A stretch of DNA of 64,000 bases from JAIBJN01 sp963802795 (GCA_963802795.1 CAWDJV010000005.1:1301137-1365136), one strand, 5' to 3'; shown: positions 43,871-54,540, numbered from the stretch's first letter. Numbers and translations: made by a program. Notes: a model not told the origin generated them from the letters alone.

Positions 43871-45204
43871 GCTGCCCTCCCGGCGGCAACCAACCGCTCG
43901 CGTGCGCCGTCACCCGGCTCGATGACCGTGGCCAGCGGGATCGGGACGATCAGCTTCCCGCCCCATTCGCCAACGTACGTGAGCTGGGACGAGATCTCGG
44001 CGATGAGGTTCCAGGGCAGCACGAGCACGTAGTCGGGACGCGTCTCGGCAATCCGCTCGACCGGGTGGATCGGGACATGTGTGCCGGGGGTGAAGAGGCC
44101 GTGCTTGTACGGGTTCCGGTCGACGGTGTAGTCGAGGAAATCAGTTCGGATGCCGCAGTAGTTGAGGAGCGTGTTGCCCTTGCCGGGAGCGCCGTATCCA
44201 ACGATCTGTTTCCCTTCGCGACGCAAGTCGATCAGGAGGTCGAGGAGCGTGTGCTTCGACTCCCTCACCTCCTCGGCGAAGCGGGCGTACCGCTCGGGCG
44301 AGCGGAGCCCCTCCCGCTCCTCCTCCGCGAGCAGACGGGGAACCGCGTCGCGCGTCGGATGCGGGCCGCCGGGCTGTTGCGCGTACACCCTCAGCGAGCC
44401 CCCGTGCGTCCAGAGCTCCTCGACGTCGTACACGTCGAGGCCATGCGCGCGGAAGATCTCGACGATCGTGCCGAGGGAGAAGTACGAGAAGTGCTCGTGG
44501 TAGATCGTGTCGTACTGGAGGCCGTCGAGCAGTTGCAGTAAGTGCGGGAATTCGAACGTCGCCGTACCCTCGTCGCGGAGGACGACCTTCACCCCCGCGA
44601 CGAAGTCGTTCAGATCCGGGACCTGGGCGAGAACGTTGTTGCCGACGACGAGGCTCGCCCGGCGGCCTTGCGTAGCGAGCCGCTGCGCCGTCTCGCGTCC
44701 GAAGAACTCGACGAGCGTGGGCACGCCGCGCTCCTCGGCCGCCGCCGCCACGTTCGCGGCCGGATCGATTCCCAGGATCGGCACTCCGGTCCCGACGAAG
44801 TGCTGGAGCAGGTAGCCGTCGTTCGACGCGAGCTCGACGACGAGGTCGGTCTCGTCGAGCTCCAGCCTCGCGCCGATCATCTCGACATACGCTCGCGCAT
44901 GCTCGACCCAGGCGGTCGAATAGCCGGAGAAGTACGCATACTCCGTGAAGATCTCCTCGGGAGGCACGAACGAGGGCAGCTGGACCAGCCAGCAGCGCGT
45001 ACAGGCTCGCACGTGGAGGGGGTAGAACGGCTCCATCCCCTCGAGTCGGTCCGCCGAAAGGAAGCTCTCGCAGAGCGGCGACATGCCGAGGTCGACGACC
45101 GTCAGATCTAGCGATGCACCGCAGAAGCGGCAGCCAACACTGTCGCCCGCCGCTCGAACGCTCCCCGATCCCACCCCCACAGCGTAATAAGGAGACCTCG
45201 GCAT
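43867..45204 (-). CDS. SAM-dependent sugar C-methyltransferase (TylC3/NovU type)
   Basis: A 445-residue three-domain methyltransferase. The N-terminal zinc-binding domain has CRFCGASLDLTVVDLGMSPL and RACTRCWLVQLPSF. The SAM domain has LVVELASNDGYLLQHFV and IDPAANVAA, with FEFPHLLQLLDGLQYDTIYH. The C-terminal Methyltransf_14 domain has IVGYGAPGKGNTLLNYCGI. The family methylates C3 or C5 of nucleotide 4-keto-6-deoxysugars. With the cytidylyltransferase and RfbC it points to a branched-chain CDP-sugar. ATG 45204 is chosen; an internal GTG 24 bases later is an alternative. Confidence 0.88.
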   Translation of the reverse strand: MPRSPYYAVGVGSGSVRAAGDSVGCRFCGASLDLTVVDLGMSPLCESFLSADRLEGMEPFYPLHVRACTRCWLVQLPSFVPPEEIFTEYAYFSGYSTAWVEHARAYVEMIGARLELDETDLVVELASNDGYLLQHFVGTGVPILGIDPAANVAAAAEERGVPTLVEFFGRETAQRLATQGRRASLVVGNNVLAQVPDLNDFVAGVKVVLRDEGTATFEFPHLLQLLDGLQYDTIYHEHFSYFSLGTIVEIFRAHGLDVYDVEELWTHGGSLRVYAQQPGGPHPTRDAVPRLLAEEEREGLRSPERYARFAEEVRESKHTLLDLLIDLRREGKQIVGYGAPGKGNTLLNYCGIRTDFLDYTVDRNPYKHGLFTPGTHVPIHPVERIAETRPDYVLVLPWNLIAEISSQLTYVGEWGGKLIVPIPLATVIEPGDGARERLVAAGRAA

Positions 45205-45419
45205 GTCATCCTCGTTGCCGGCTGCGACGTCTCGTCTAGCCGATCGGCTAGGAATTGGCCAACCCAGGACCCTGTTCTCGAATCGCCTGAGCAGTCGGTT
45301 AGACTCTGAGTGCCCGGCGTTCCGCAGCGGCCCGAAGCAAAGACTTGGAACGCGCACAGACCAGCCGTTCGGACGAATTCACTCGCTCGTGCGACGAATC
45401 CGTTGTCGGCGGCTCCGTC

Positions 45420-46436
45420 GTGTCCCGAGTGAGCGTGGTCATCCCCACCCACGGCGACGTCGACCTTCTGCGGAGATCACTGCCGACGCTCCTTGACGAT
45501 CCGGGCGCGGACGTCGAGGTGATCATCGTCAACAACGACCCGCAGCAGGACGTTCCAGCCGCAATCGGTGAATACGCCTCGGACCGCCGAACGACGATCG
45601 TGGAAATGGGTTTCGAGGGCGACTTCCCTCGGGCTGTCAATCGCGGAATCGAACGCGCGAGCGGAGACCTGGTGATGCTGTGCAACGCCGATCTCTTTCC
45701 GTCCGCAACGTATCTGTCGGCTCTGCAGGCGTTCTTCAAATGTCACGCCCGGGCAGGGGCCGCGAGCGGAAAGCTGATCCGGTACGACCTGGAGCGCGGT
45801 GCAGTGACCGACGTCATCGATTCCGCCGGCCTCATGCTGACGCGCCAGCGGCGCCTCAAGGCACGGGGCGAAGGCGAGGTCGACGCCGGACAGTTCGACA
45901 CCGAGCTCGAGGTGTTCGGCCTCGACGGGGCGGCGATGGTGCTACGCCGGGCCGCACTCGACGACATCATGGTCGACGGTGAGTATCTGGACGAGAACTT
46001 CGTCGCGCACAAGGAAGACCACGATCTTTCCTGGCGTGTTCGACTCGCCGGCTGGGAGTGCTGGTACGTGCCGGAGGCAGTGGCCTACCACGCGCGCACG
46101 ACGCGGGGCCTTGGATCGACGGCATACCTGAAGGCGGTCGGCGAGTTTCATCGGCAGCAGGCGGAGAAAAGCGATTCGGTGCGCAGGCATGCGATGAAGA
46201 ATCAGTGGCTGCTGCTGCTGAAGAACGAGGACTTGTACAACTTCGTCCGAGACGCCCCGTTCATCATCGCGCGGGAACTGACGGTGCTCGGCCACAGCCT
46301 CGTCTTTTCGCCCAGGTCGCTCAAGGCGATTCCGATGACGATTCGGATCCTGCCCGAGACCTTGAGGAAGCGGCGTGCCGCCAAGAGGCGACAACGAATG
46401 GACGCCGCTGCGCTGAGGCGGTGGATCGATGCCTGA
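45420..46436 (+). CDS. Family 2 glycosyltransferase
   Basis: A 338-residue GT-A fold enzyme from GTG 45420. An in-frame TTG at 45345 would extend it by 25 residues. Motifs are RVSVVIPTHGDVDLLRRSL (N-terminal strand), FPRAVNRGIERASGDLVMLC followed by ADLF (DxD-like), and a C-terminal FVAHKEDHDLSWRVRLAGW with the catalytic-base ED. It resembles rhamnosyl- or galactofuranosyl-type transferases. It transfers a sugar in polysaccharide assembly, with unknown donor. It is divergent from the methyltransferase gene at 45204. Confidence 0.85.
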   Translation: MSRVSVVIPTHGDVDLLRRSLPTLLDDPGADVEVIIVNNDPQQDVPAAIGEYASDRRTTIVEMGFEGDFPRAVNRGIERASGDLVMLCNADLFPSATYLSALQAFFKCHARAGAASGKLIRYDLERGAVTDVIDSAGLMLTRQRRLKARGEGEVDAGQFDTELEVFGLDGAAMVLRRAALDDIMVDGEYLDENFVAHKEDHDLSWRVRLAGWECWYVPEAVAYHARTTRGLGSTAYLKAVGEFHRQQAEKSDSVRRHAMKNQWLLLLKNEDLYNFVRDAPFIIARELTVLGHSLVFSPRSLKAIPMTIRILPETLRKRRAAKRRQRMDAAALRRWIDA

Positions 46437-46468
46437 CAGGCGCAACGCGAGTAGTCCGGCGTAAGAGC

Positions 46469-47665
46469 GTGATCAGCCCACCAGAGGCATCTCCGCGGAG
46501 CCTCACGCGGATCGCCGTCGTCATCAACACGGTTACTCCTTACATGCGGCCCCTCTGGAGCCGGCTCGCGGAGCGTTCGGACATCGAGCTCCTCCTTGTA
46601 ACCGAGACTCCGATGGAGCGCGACCGAAGATGGCAAGTCGAGACCGACCTGCCCGTGGAGCACGTCCAGCTCGACTCCTGGACGCTGGATCTGGCGTGGA
46701 TGGCCGTGGGCTCTGGCTTCAAGACGCGCTTCGACAGCTACGTGTACGTGCCGAAGCGACCGCTCGTCCCCTTGCGTCGCTTTTCACCGCATGTCGTCGT
46801 GGCCGCCGGCGGCGGCGTGTGGTCGTCTCCTGCAAACATCGCCGCTCTTGCCGCGCGGCATCGCTACGGCTGGGCGCTCGTGCCGTGGTGGAACACGTTC
46901 ACGCGCGAGAGACGGAGTCTGCCCAGGCGTGTCGCGGAACCGTGGGTTCGGTACTTCTTCAGATCCGGCGATGCGTGGCTCGCCGGTGGCTCGAGGCATG
47001 CCCGTGACGTTGTCCGGCTGGGGGCAGACCCGAACCGCACGATCATCGCGCCACTCACCGCGTTGGGCCCGAACCCTCCAGTGGAACGTGCGGGGTTCGT
47101 CGTGCCGGGCCAGCCGCGCTATCTCTTCGTCGGACGCTTCATCGAGCGTAAGGGAATCGACGTGTTGCTCGCCGCGTTCCGTCGAGTCGATCGCGGAGAG
47201 CTCTGGCTGGCGGGTGACGGCCCGCTCCGTTCGTACTTGGAGGGCGAGGCGAAACGAGATTCGCGCATTCGCCTCCTGGGCTACGCAAACGAGGAGTCAC
47301 TGCCCGATCTGTACCGGCAGGCAGACATCCTCGTGGTGCCGTCTCTCTTCGAACCATGGGGTCTCGTCGTACACGAGGGGCTCGCACATGGGTTGCCCGT
47401 AATCGCGACCGATCAAGTCGCGGCGGCGGATGACCTCATCGCCTCAGGTGTAAACGGCTACGTCGTCCCCGCAGGATCTCACGAGGCGCTCGCGGGGGCG
47501 ATGGCCGCGGTTGCGACGTGGGGGCGTTCACAATGGCGGGAGGCAGGTGCGCACACTGGGAAGACTCTTCCGCGGTACGGGATCGACCGGGCGGCGGACG
47601 CGTTCGTGCAAGGTTGCCTGCTCGGTCTTCGGCACCGTCGCGCACAGAACACGCCGGCACGTTAG
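46469..47665 (+). CDS. Family 4 (GT-B) glycosyltransferase
   Basis: A 398-residue transferase. The N-terminal lobe has RIAVVINTVTPYMRPLWSRL and the C-terminal lobe has YLFVGRFIERKGIDVLLAAF, LAGDGPLRSYLEGE, LGYANEESLPDLYRQADILV, PSLFEPWGLVVHEGLAHGLP (EPWG with the donor-binding Glu) and ATDQVAAADDLI. GTG 46469 is the best start. It lies 32 bases after the GT2 gene, so the two are probably cotranscribed. It converges on the epimerase gene at 47674. Donor and acceptor are unknown. Confidence 0.88.
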   Translation: MISPPEASPRSLTRIAVVINTVTPYMRPLWSRLAERSDIELLLVTETPMERDRRWQVETDLPVEHVQLDSWTLDLAWMAVGSGFKTRFDSYVYVPKRPLVPLRRFSPHVVVAAGGGVWSSPANIAALAARHRYGWALVPWWNTFTRERRSLPRRVAEPWVRYFFRSGDAWLAGGSRHARDVVRLGADPNRTIIAPLTALGPNPPVERAGFVVPGQPRYLFVGRFIERKGIDVLLAAFRRVDRGELWLAGDGPLRSYLEGEAKRDSRIRLLGYANEESLPDLYRQADILVVPSLFEPWGLVVHEGLAHGLPVIATDQVAAADDLIASGVNGYVVPAGSHEALAGAMAAVATWGRSQWREAGAHTGKTLPRYGIDRAADAFVQGCLLGLRHRRAQNTPAR

Positions 47666-47673
47666 TCGTACGG

Positions 47674-48711
47674 CTACCTGCGCTCGTGCGTGTACGACCA
47701 GCGCAGGTCGTCGTCGAGCAGTCCCTCGGCGATCAGGGATTTAAGGCGCGTGAGGCGCGTGTACAGGTCGAACCCGACGGAAGTGAGCCGAGCTGAGCGG
47801 AAAGCATCGAGCAACTCTCGAGCGCCGTCGCTCGCGGTCCACTTCGGCCTGGCCTCGGGCAGTGTCTCGGCCAGCTTCCGAAAGTCGACGCGATAGCTTC
47901 GCGGATCGGGGCCCGCTCCCGCCGCGTACTCGATCTCGCAGCCCGTAAACGTCTCTCGTACGATCTCGGCCAACTCGCGGACGCGGTAGTTCTCGTCGTT
48001 CGTGCCCACGTTGAACGCCTCGTTCCGGACGAGCGCGATCGGAGCAGTCAGAGCGGCCCCGGCTGCCGCTGCGATGTCACGAACGTGCACGAGCGGCCGC
48101 CAGGGCGTCCCGTCGCTCATGATCATGACCTTGCCGGTCGTGAACGCCCAGGCGGCGAGGTTGTTGAGCACGACATCGAGCCGAACGCGCGGCGAGGCGC
48201 CGTAGGCGGTGGCGTTTCGCAGGAAGATCGGGGCGAAGTCACCGTCCGCGAGCTCGGACAGCGCCTCCTCCGCTCGGACCTTCGACTCCGCGTACGCCGT
48301 CAGCGGCCGTAGCGGTGCGTCTTCGGTCACGAGGTCGTCCGTTCCGGAAGCTCCGTACATGCTGCAAGACGAGGCGAAGACGAACCGCTGAACGCCGGCC
48401 TCCTTCGCCTTTCGAGCTAGCCCCACGGTTCCGCGCAGGTTGATCTCTCTCGTCAACTCCTCATCGAGCTCGCCAAGCGGATCGTTCGACAATGCGGCCA
48501 GATGGACGATGCCGTCATGTCCCTCGAGCAGGTCGGTCGTGACATCGCGAAGGTCCATCCGAAGCGTCGGAAAGTCGAGCGCGTCGTCGAGGAGATCGCA
48601 TCCCTCGTAGAAAAACGTGTCGAGGCCGGTCACGTCGTGGCCGGCCTCCTTGAGCATCGGCGCCACGACGGAGCCGATGTAGCCGTGGTGTCCCGTAACG
48701 AGGACCTTCAT
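47674..48711 (-). CDS. NAD-dependent nucleotide-sugar epimerase/dehydratase
   Basis: A 345-residue extended SDR. It has VTGHHGYIGSVVAPMLKEAG, HLAALSNDPLGELDEEL, SSCSMYGASGTDDL, the catalytic TAYAESKVRAEE (YxxxK) and a C-terminal WKASDGARELL-like region (ARPKWTASDGARELLDAF). It resembles CDP-sugar or UDP-sugar epimerases/reductases found beside RfbF and C-methyltransferases, where such enzymes reduce the C4 keto group. That role here is inference. ATG 48711 with a preceding purine-rich stretch is clear. It is divergent from the PQQ-type dehydrogenase gene. Confidence 0.85.
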   Translation of the reverse strand: MKVLVTGHHGYIGSVVAPMLKEAGHDVTGLDTFFYEGCDLLDDALDFPTLRMDLRDVTTDLLEGHDGIVHLAALSNDPLGELDEELTREINLRGTVGLARKAKEAGVQRFVFASSCSMYGASGTDDLVTEDAPLRPLTAYAESKVRAEEALSELADGDFAPIFLRNATAYGASPRVRLDVVLNNLAAWAFTTGKVMIMSDGTPWRPLVHVRDIAAAAGAALTAPIALVRNEAFNVGTNDENYRVRELAEIVRETFTGCEIEYAAGAGPDPRSYRVDFRKLAETLPEARPKWTASDGARELLDAFRSARLTSVGFDLYTRLTRLKSLIAEGLLDDDLRWSYTHERR

Positions 48712-48991
48712 ACGAAAAGCGCGTCCATGCCCGACGACGCGCCTGATGACCGCATGGCGCGCTGCTCGACTTTTAGCATCCGGAGCCGGCATGTCAAGCT
48801 CTGATACGGCCCTGAGCACGGGTCACTCGCCGACTCGGCCGGCCGCGAGCCTAGACGTAAGGCTGGTCCGTGGATCGCCGCTGCCGCCCAGGGTTGCAAA
48901 GCGCAGTCCGGGAGCGCATAGTCAACGCCACCGCGGGTTGCGCTGCGGCGCCTAGCTCCCCGCGGCAGTGGTAGCGGCGAGAGGAGGAACT

Positions 48992-51600
48992 GTGGCAGCC
49001 CCCGTTCTCCGTCAGGTGCGCTCATCTCGTGTGCGCGCGCGTTCTCCCGCGGTTTCGCGGGCAGTCTTGCGGTGGCCGCCCTGCTCCTCGTGGGCTTCGG
49101 CCAGTCGCAGAGCGCGGGAGCCGCTCTCCCGCCTGGGTTCCAGGAATCGGTGGTGTTCAGCGGGCTCTCGAACCCGACGGCCCTGCGCTTCTCTCCCGAC
49201 GGCCGGATCTTCGTGGCGGAGAAGAACGGTCGGATCAAGGTGTTCGACAACCTCGCCGACACGACACCGACCCTCTTCGCCGACCTGAGCACGAACGTCT
49301 ACAACTTCTGGGATCGCGGCCTCCTGGGGCTCGCGCTCGACCCCAACTTCCCGAGCCAGCCGTACGTCTACGTGCTCTACGCCTACGACCACGAGCTCGG
49401 AAGCACGGCGCCCGCGCCACGCTGGGGGACGCCCGGGGTGCTCTCCGATCCGTGCCCGACACCGCCGGGGCCGACCGCCGACGGCTGCCTCGTGAGCGGC
49501 CGTCTCTCCCGCCTCCAGGCCTCGGGGAACGTCATGGTCGGGAGCGAGCAGGTCCTGATCGAGGATTGGTGCCAGCAGTATCCGAGCCACTCGATCGGCT
49601 CGCTTGCGTTCGGGGCGGACGGGGCGCTGTACGTGAGCGGCGGCGACGGTGCGAGCTTCAACTTCGCCGACTGGGGCCAGGACGGAAACCCCCTCAACCC
49701 GTGCGGTGATCCTCCTGGAGCGCCCGGCTCGGTGTTGAGCCCACCGACCGCAGAGGGCGGGGCGCTACGAAGCCAGGATCTGCGCACGGGCGGCGATCCC
49801 GTCTCCCTCGACGGGGCGATCCTGCGCGTCAACCCGGCGACCGGTGCGGGCCTTCCCGACAATCCGCTCGCAACGAGCACGGATGCGAACGCACGCCGGA
49901 TCATCGCCTACGGCCTCCGAAACCCCTTCCGGATCAACGTGCGCCCGGGCACGAACGAGGTCTGGGCCGGAGATGTCGGCTGGAACACCTGGGAGGAGGT
50001 CAACCGCCTGGTGGATCCGCTCGGTACCGGGCTCGACGATGTCGAGAACTTCGGCTGGCCCTGCTATGAGGGCCAGGGGCGGCAATCGGGCTACGACGGC
50101 GCAAATCTGAACATCTGCGAGAACCTCTACGGGCAGGCCGGCGCGGTGACCGGCCCGCGCTTCACCTACAACCACGGTAGCCAGGTGGTCGCAGGCGAGC
50201 CGTGCCCCACGGGGAGCTCCTCGGTGTCCGGGATCGACTTCTACCAGGGAGGCCCTTACCCGGCCTCCTATGACGGAGCCCTCTTCTTCGCCGACTACTC
50301 GCGCGACTGCATCTGGGCGATGAAGGCGGATGCGAGTGGGCTTCCGGCGCCCGGCCTCCTCGAGTCGTTCGTTGCGCCGGCCGCCAACCCCGTCGACGTG
50401 CAGATCTCACCGGCCGGCGAGCTCTTCTACGCCGATTTCGACGGCGGCACGATCCGCCGCATCCGGTTCGTGAGCGCCAACCAGCCGCCGGTCGCCGTTG
50501 CGAGCGCGAATCCGACGACCGGGTCGGCGCCGCTCACCGTCACCTTCGACGGCAGCGGCTCGAGCGATCCCGACGGGGATCCGATCACGTACGCCTGGGA
50601 TCTCGACGGCGACGGGCTCTTTGACGACTCGACGGCAGTGCAGCCGACATTCACGTACACGCAGAGTGGAACCTTCACCGCGCGGCTCAGGGTCACCGAC
50701 AGCCCGGGCGCCTCGAGCATCAGCGGACCGATCGTCATCACCGTCGGCAACACTCCGCCCACCGCGACGATCGCCTCTCCCCCCGGGAGCATCACGTGGA
50801 GGGTCGGCGACGTCATCAACTTCTCGGGCTCGGGCTCCGACCCGCAGGACGGGAACCTGCCCGCCTCGGCGCTCTCCTGGTCGCTGGTCCTCAATCACTG
50901 CCCCTCGACCTGCCACTCCCACCCGCTGCAAGACTTCGTGGGCACGGCGAGCGGCTCGTTCGTCGCGCCCGACCACGAGTATCCCTCGAATCTCGAGCTC
51001 GTCTTGACGGCCACCGACTCCGGCGGTCTCATGGACACCGCGAGCGTGACGCTGCAGCCCCAGACGGTCGATCTGACCTTCACGACGAGTCCCTCGGGGC
51101 TTCAGCTCGTCCTCAACGGCGGCAGCGCAGCGACGCCCTTCACGCGCACGGTCATCGCGGGATCGACCAACACGATCTCGGCGCCCACGCCACAGACCCT
51201 GAACGGCAACACCTACGGGTTCGCCTCCTGGTCGGACGGCGGCGCCCAGACACACGTCATCACCGCGAGTTCCGCGACGACCTACAACGCCATCTACCTC
51301 GCCCCACCGCGCAATACGACCCCGCCCGCCATCACCGGGCCGACCATGGTCGGCAAGACGATCAAGACGTCAACCGGAAGCTGGGCGGGCTCGACTCCCA
51401 TCTCGTTCACCTATCAATGGCGCCGCTGCGACGCTTCGGGAGCCGCGTGTGTGGATGTACCGGGCGCCAATGCCAGCAAGTACACGCTGGTCACCGCCGA
51501 CGCGGGCCGCACCATGCGCGTGACCGTGACGGCGACCAACGTCGTCGGTTCAAGCTCGGCAACTTCAGCGCCAAGTGCCTTGATCAGACAGCGGGGGTGA
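48992..51600 (+). CDS. Secreted PQQ-dependent sugar dehydrogenase (GSDH) with PKD-like C-terminus
   Basis: About 840 residues. A GSDH beta-propeller (residues 25-460) has NPTALRFSPDGRIFVAEKNG, RGLLGLALDPNFPSQPYVYV, PSHSIGSLAFGADGALYVSG, YGLRNPFRINVRPGTNEVWA and FGWPCYEGQG. It oxidises sugars using PQQ. A PKD domain (ANPTTGSAPLTVTFDGSGSS) and Ig/BACON-like modules follow, with a Cys-rich NHCPSTCHSHPL loop. The start is uncertain: GTG 48992 has GAGGAGG upstream but its frame joins the signal-like AVAALLLVGFGQSQSAGA only through a frame change near 49055; GTG 49072 is the in-frame alternative. It stands alone in the polysaccharide region. Confidence 0.85.
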
Positions 51601-51662
51601 TGGGAAGCCAGCTTCCGCACACCTAAGACGAACCTGGTCATGATCCGTCGAGTGATCGACGC

Positions 51663-52886
51663 ATGACCTCGGCAGTCCCGTCAGCAGATCTCGTCGTCGT
51701 CGGCGCGGGGATTCTCGGGCTCGCGGTCGCGCGCGAGGCGTTGTTGCGCTACGACGGCCTCCGCGTACTCGTTCTGGAGAAGGAGGATCGGGTAGCCGCT
51801 CACCAGACGGGACACAACAGCGGGGTCATCCATTCGGGGATCTACTACGCCCCCGGCTCGCTGAAAGCGCGACTGTGCGTGCAGGGAAGCCGAGCCCTGT
51901 ACGCCTACTGCGAGGAGCGCGGAATCGCGACGGAGCGCTGCGGCAAGGTCGTCGTCGCGTCGGACGAGCGCGACCTTGCCCGCCTCGACGAGATTCACGC
52001 TCGCGCGCGGGCGAACGGCGTCGAAGGCGTGACGCTTCTCGGCGAGGACGATCTCCGGGAGATCGAGCCGGCGGTTAGGGGGCTCCAGGCGCTCCACTCA
52101 CCCGGCACCGGCATCGTCGACTTCCGGCGAGTCGCGAGCGCGCTCGCCGAAGAGATCGCGGGGCTCGGCGCGGCGATCCGGCTGCGGGCGGCCGTGTATG
52201 GCATCAACCGGTCAGGCGACCGGGCAGTCCGCGTGGCGACGACTGCCGGCTCCGTAGAGGCGCGCGTCGTCATCACGTGCGCCGGGCTGCACTCCGACCG
52301 ACTGGCGCGGATGACCGGAGGCCCGGTCTCGCCTCGGATCGTGCCCTTCCGAGGCAGGTACCACGCCCTCTCCGCCGCGGCCTCCGGGCTTGTGCGCGGC
52401 CTCGTCTACCCGGTGCCAGACCCGTCCTTCCCGTTCCTCGGAGTCCACTTCACGAAGCAGATCTCGGGCGAGGTGTGGACGGGCCCGAACGCAGTGCTCG
52501 CGTTGGCACGAGAGGGCTATCGCGGGTGGGACGTCAATCCCCGCGATCTGTGGGAGACGCTGTCGTATTCTGGGTTCCGCACTCTCGCGCGGCGCTACTG
52601 GCGAGCCGGCCTGAGCGAGGTGCGCGGAGACCTCTCGAAGCAGACGTTCGTCCGAGCCCTCCAGCGCCTCTTGCCTTCGATAAGTGCGGCGCACCTGGCC
52701 GGGACGCACGCAGGGGTCCGGGCTCAGGCGCTCTCGAGCGACGGGCGGCTCCTCGACGACTTCTGGTTCGACCGGGCGGACCGGGTCCTCCACTTGCGGA
52801 ACGCCCCCTCGCCTGCGGCCACGTCGAGCCTGGCGCTCGCGAAGGAGGTCGTGGGGGGCGCGGAGGAGTTCATCGCCGACATGTGA
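51663..52886 (+). CDS. lhgO: L-2-hydroxyglutarate oxidase
   Basis: A 407-residue FAD enzyme of the DAO family. It has ADLVVVGAGILGLAVAREAL (dinucleotide-binding), QTGHNSGVIHSGIYYAPGSL (diagnostic of LhgO), LCVQGSRALYAYCEE, a RIVPFRGRYHAL core, FPFLGVHFTKQISGEVWTGP and HLRNAPSPAATSSLALAKEV. It oxidises L-2-hydroxyglutarate to 2-oxoglutarate, clearing a by-product of 2-oxoglutarate metabolism. It begins 62 bases after the PQQ-type dehydrogenase gene and converges on the tyrosine-kinase gene. Its place among polysaccharide genes has no obvious pathway link. Confidence 0.93.
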   Translation: MTSAVPSADLVVVGAGILGLAVAREALLRYDGLRVLVLEKEDRVAAHQTGHNSGVIHSGIYYAPGSLKARLCVQGSRALYAYCEERGIATERCGKVVVASDERDLARLDEIHARARANGVEGVTLLGEDDLREIEPAVRGLQALHSPGTGIVDFRRVASALAEEIAGLGAAIRLRAAVYGINRSGDRAVRVATTAGSVEARVVITCAGLHSDRLARMTGGPVSPRIVPFRGRYHALSAAASGLVRGLVYPVPDPSFPFLGVHFTKQISGEVWTGPNAVLALAREGYRGWDVNPRDLWETLSYSGFRTLARRYWRAGLSEVRGDLSKQTFVRALQRLLPSISAAHLAGTHAGVRAQALSSDGRLLDDFWFDRADRVLHLRNAPSPAATSSLALAKEVVGGAEEFIADM

Positions 52887-52905
52887 CGGAGCCTGAGCGC
52901 GTTGC

Positions 52906-54540
52906 CTAGGCGTCGTTGAGCGCGTCTTGCGCCTCGTCGAGCGCGGCGCGCTCCTGGGCGGACTCGGTTCTGCGGCTCCGTCCGCCCCTCTCGGTCTCTC
53001 GCTCGCTTGCCGTCTCGTTCGGTTCCTCGGTGTCGTTGGCCTCGCTCCGGCTCCGACGCGGCACCGCACCATCGCCTTCGGCAGCAGAGGGAGGAACGGT
53101 GAGCGTCAGGCGAGGCTTGGCTTCCGCCCGCCGCTCCGAGGCCGCGTATCGCTGATGCTGACCGTAGCCTTCAGTCCTATCGACCCCGGTGAGGACAAAG
53201 CCGAGCTTGGTGGCAGGCGAGGCTTCGAGAATCCTGCTCATGTCCTGGAGGGCCGACGTCCGCAGCGCCTTGAGGCGGGCGACGACGACGACCGCGTCGA
53301 CGTGGGCGCTCAGCGCGATCGCATGGCCCTTCAGGAGCGGGGGGGCGTCGACGAGCACGAGGTCCGCGCGATCCCGTAGGCGCTGGATGATGCGGCCCAC
53401 GGCGTTCTCGAAGCCGAGCGCGTCGGGGTCCTGCAGTGCGGAACCTCCCGGGAGGACCTCGAGACTGCCGATGCGGTCCATCCTCGCGCCCGAGTGTTCG
53501 GCTTCGGAGGCTTCCCCTGTCAGGCCGATCGGTCGCAACGTATCCTCGAGCCTCGTGTCTCCCGGCGCGAGGTCCGTCAGCCCCGGCCTTTCATCGAGGC
53601 TGAAGAGTTGGTGGAGGTTCGGCTTGCCGACGTCCGCGTCGACGAGGACGACCCGACGCCCTGCCCGCGCGAGCGCGACGGCGAGGTTCGCGATGGTCGT
53701 AGACTTACCCTCCCCGTCGACGGCGCTGGTGATCATGATCGTGCGGGAGCCGTGCTCGGCGTTGGCGAAGTCGAGGGTCGCTCGGAGGACGCGGAACGAC
53801 TCCGCCTCCCGGCTTGTCGGGTCGGCGAGCATGACGAGGCCGTTTCCTTCCCGGAGGCGGCCGGGCGGCGCCGCCAGGCGTCCGAGCAGCGGCAGACCGA
53901 GAGCCTCGCGAATACTGTCGACCGACCTGACTCGTCGTGTCGAGAGCGTCCACGAGAAAGACGATGATCAGTGCGAGGACGAGACCGAGGCAGAGGGCGA
54001 TCAAGCCGTTTCGCACTGTGCGGGGGCCAACCTTGGGCGCCTGGTCAGCCGCCCGGACGACCTGTGCCGACGGCGTCGGCTCGAGTTGCTGCTGGTACTC
54101 GGTAAACGCGTTCGCGTACTCGGTCGCAAGCTGCATCGCAAGGTTCGGATCCGAGTTCTCGACCGAGAACGTGAGCAAGTCGCTGCCAAGGGTGGTCGAG
54201 ACCGACGAGGACTCCAGGAACTCAGTCCGATCGAGACCTGCGCCCGGAACCTCGTCGAGCACCTTGTCCACCACGGCCGGGACCCGAGCGAGCGCTGCTC
54301 TTGTCTGCGCGACGCGCTCAGGATCGACGTACACCGGCGGCATCCGGAGGCGCTGTCCCCCATGTTTGGCTGGTGAGAAGCACCTCCGCCGAGGCCCGAT
54401 ACGTGGGAGCTTGACTGAGCGAGACCGCGACTGCCGTTGCCGGGACGAGAAGGAGGATCAGCAGGAAGACGAGCTTCCGTCGGGCTAGGACCCTCAGGTA
54501 GTCGAGCAGGCTCGGTGCGATCGTCCCTTCCCGGGCGTGA
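52906..54540 (-). pseudogene. Wzc-like polysaccharide chain-length protein and tyrosine autokinase, frameshifted
   Basis: A rejoined product of about 540 residues. The N-terminal Wzz part has one helix near 54470-54420 (KLVFLLILLLVPATAVAVSL), an extracytoplasmic domain, and a second helix (NGLIALCLGLVLALIIVFLV, near 54000-53950). The cytoplasmic BY-kinase part has Walker A TSAVDGEGKSTTIANLAVAL, the A' motif VVLVDADVGKPN and Walker B LVLVDAPPLL. A charged C-terminal tail has only a few Tyr (YGQHQRYAA). It controls polymer length by phosphorylation cycles with the polymerase/flippase. Frame changes are near 54345 and 53935. The start is uncertain. Confidence 0.8.
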
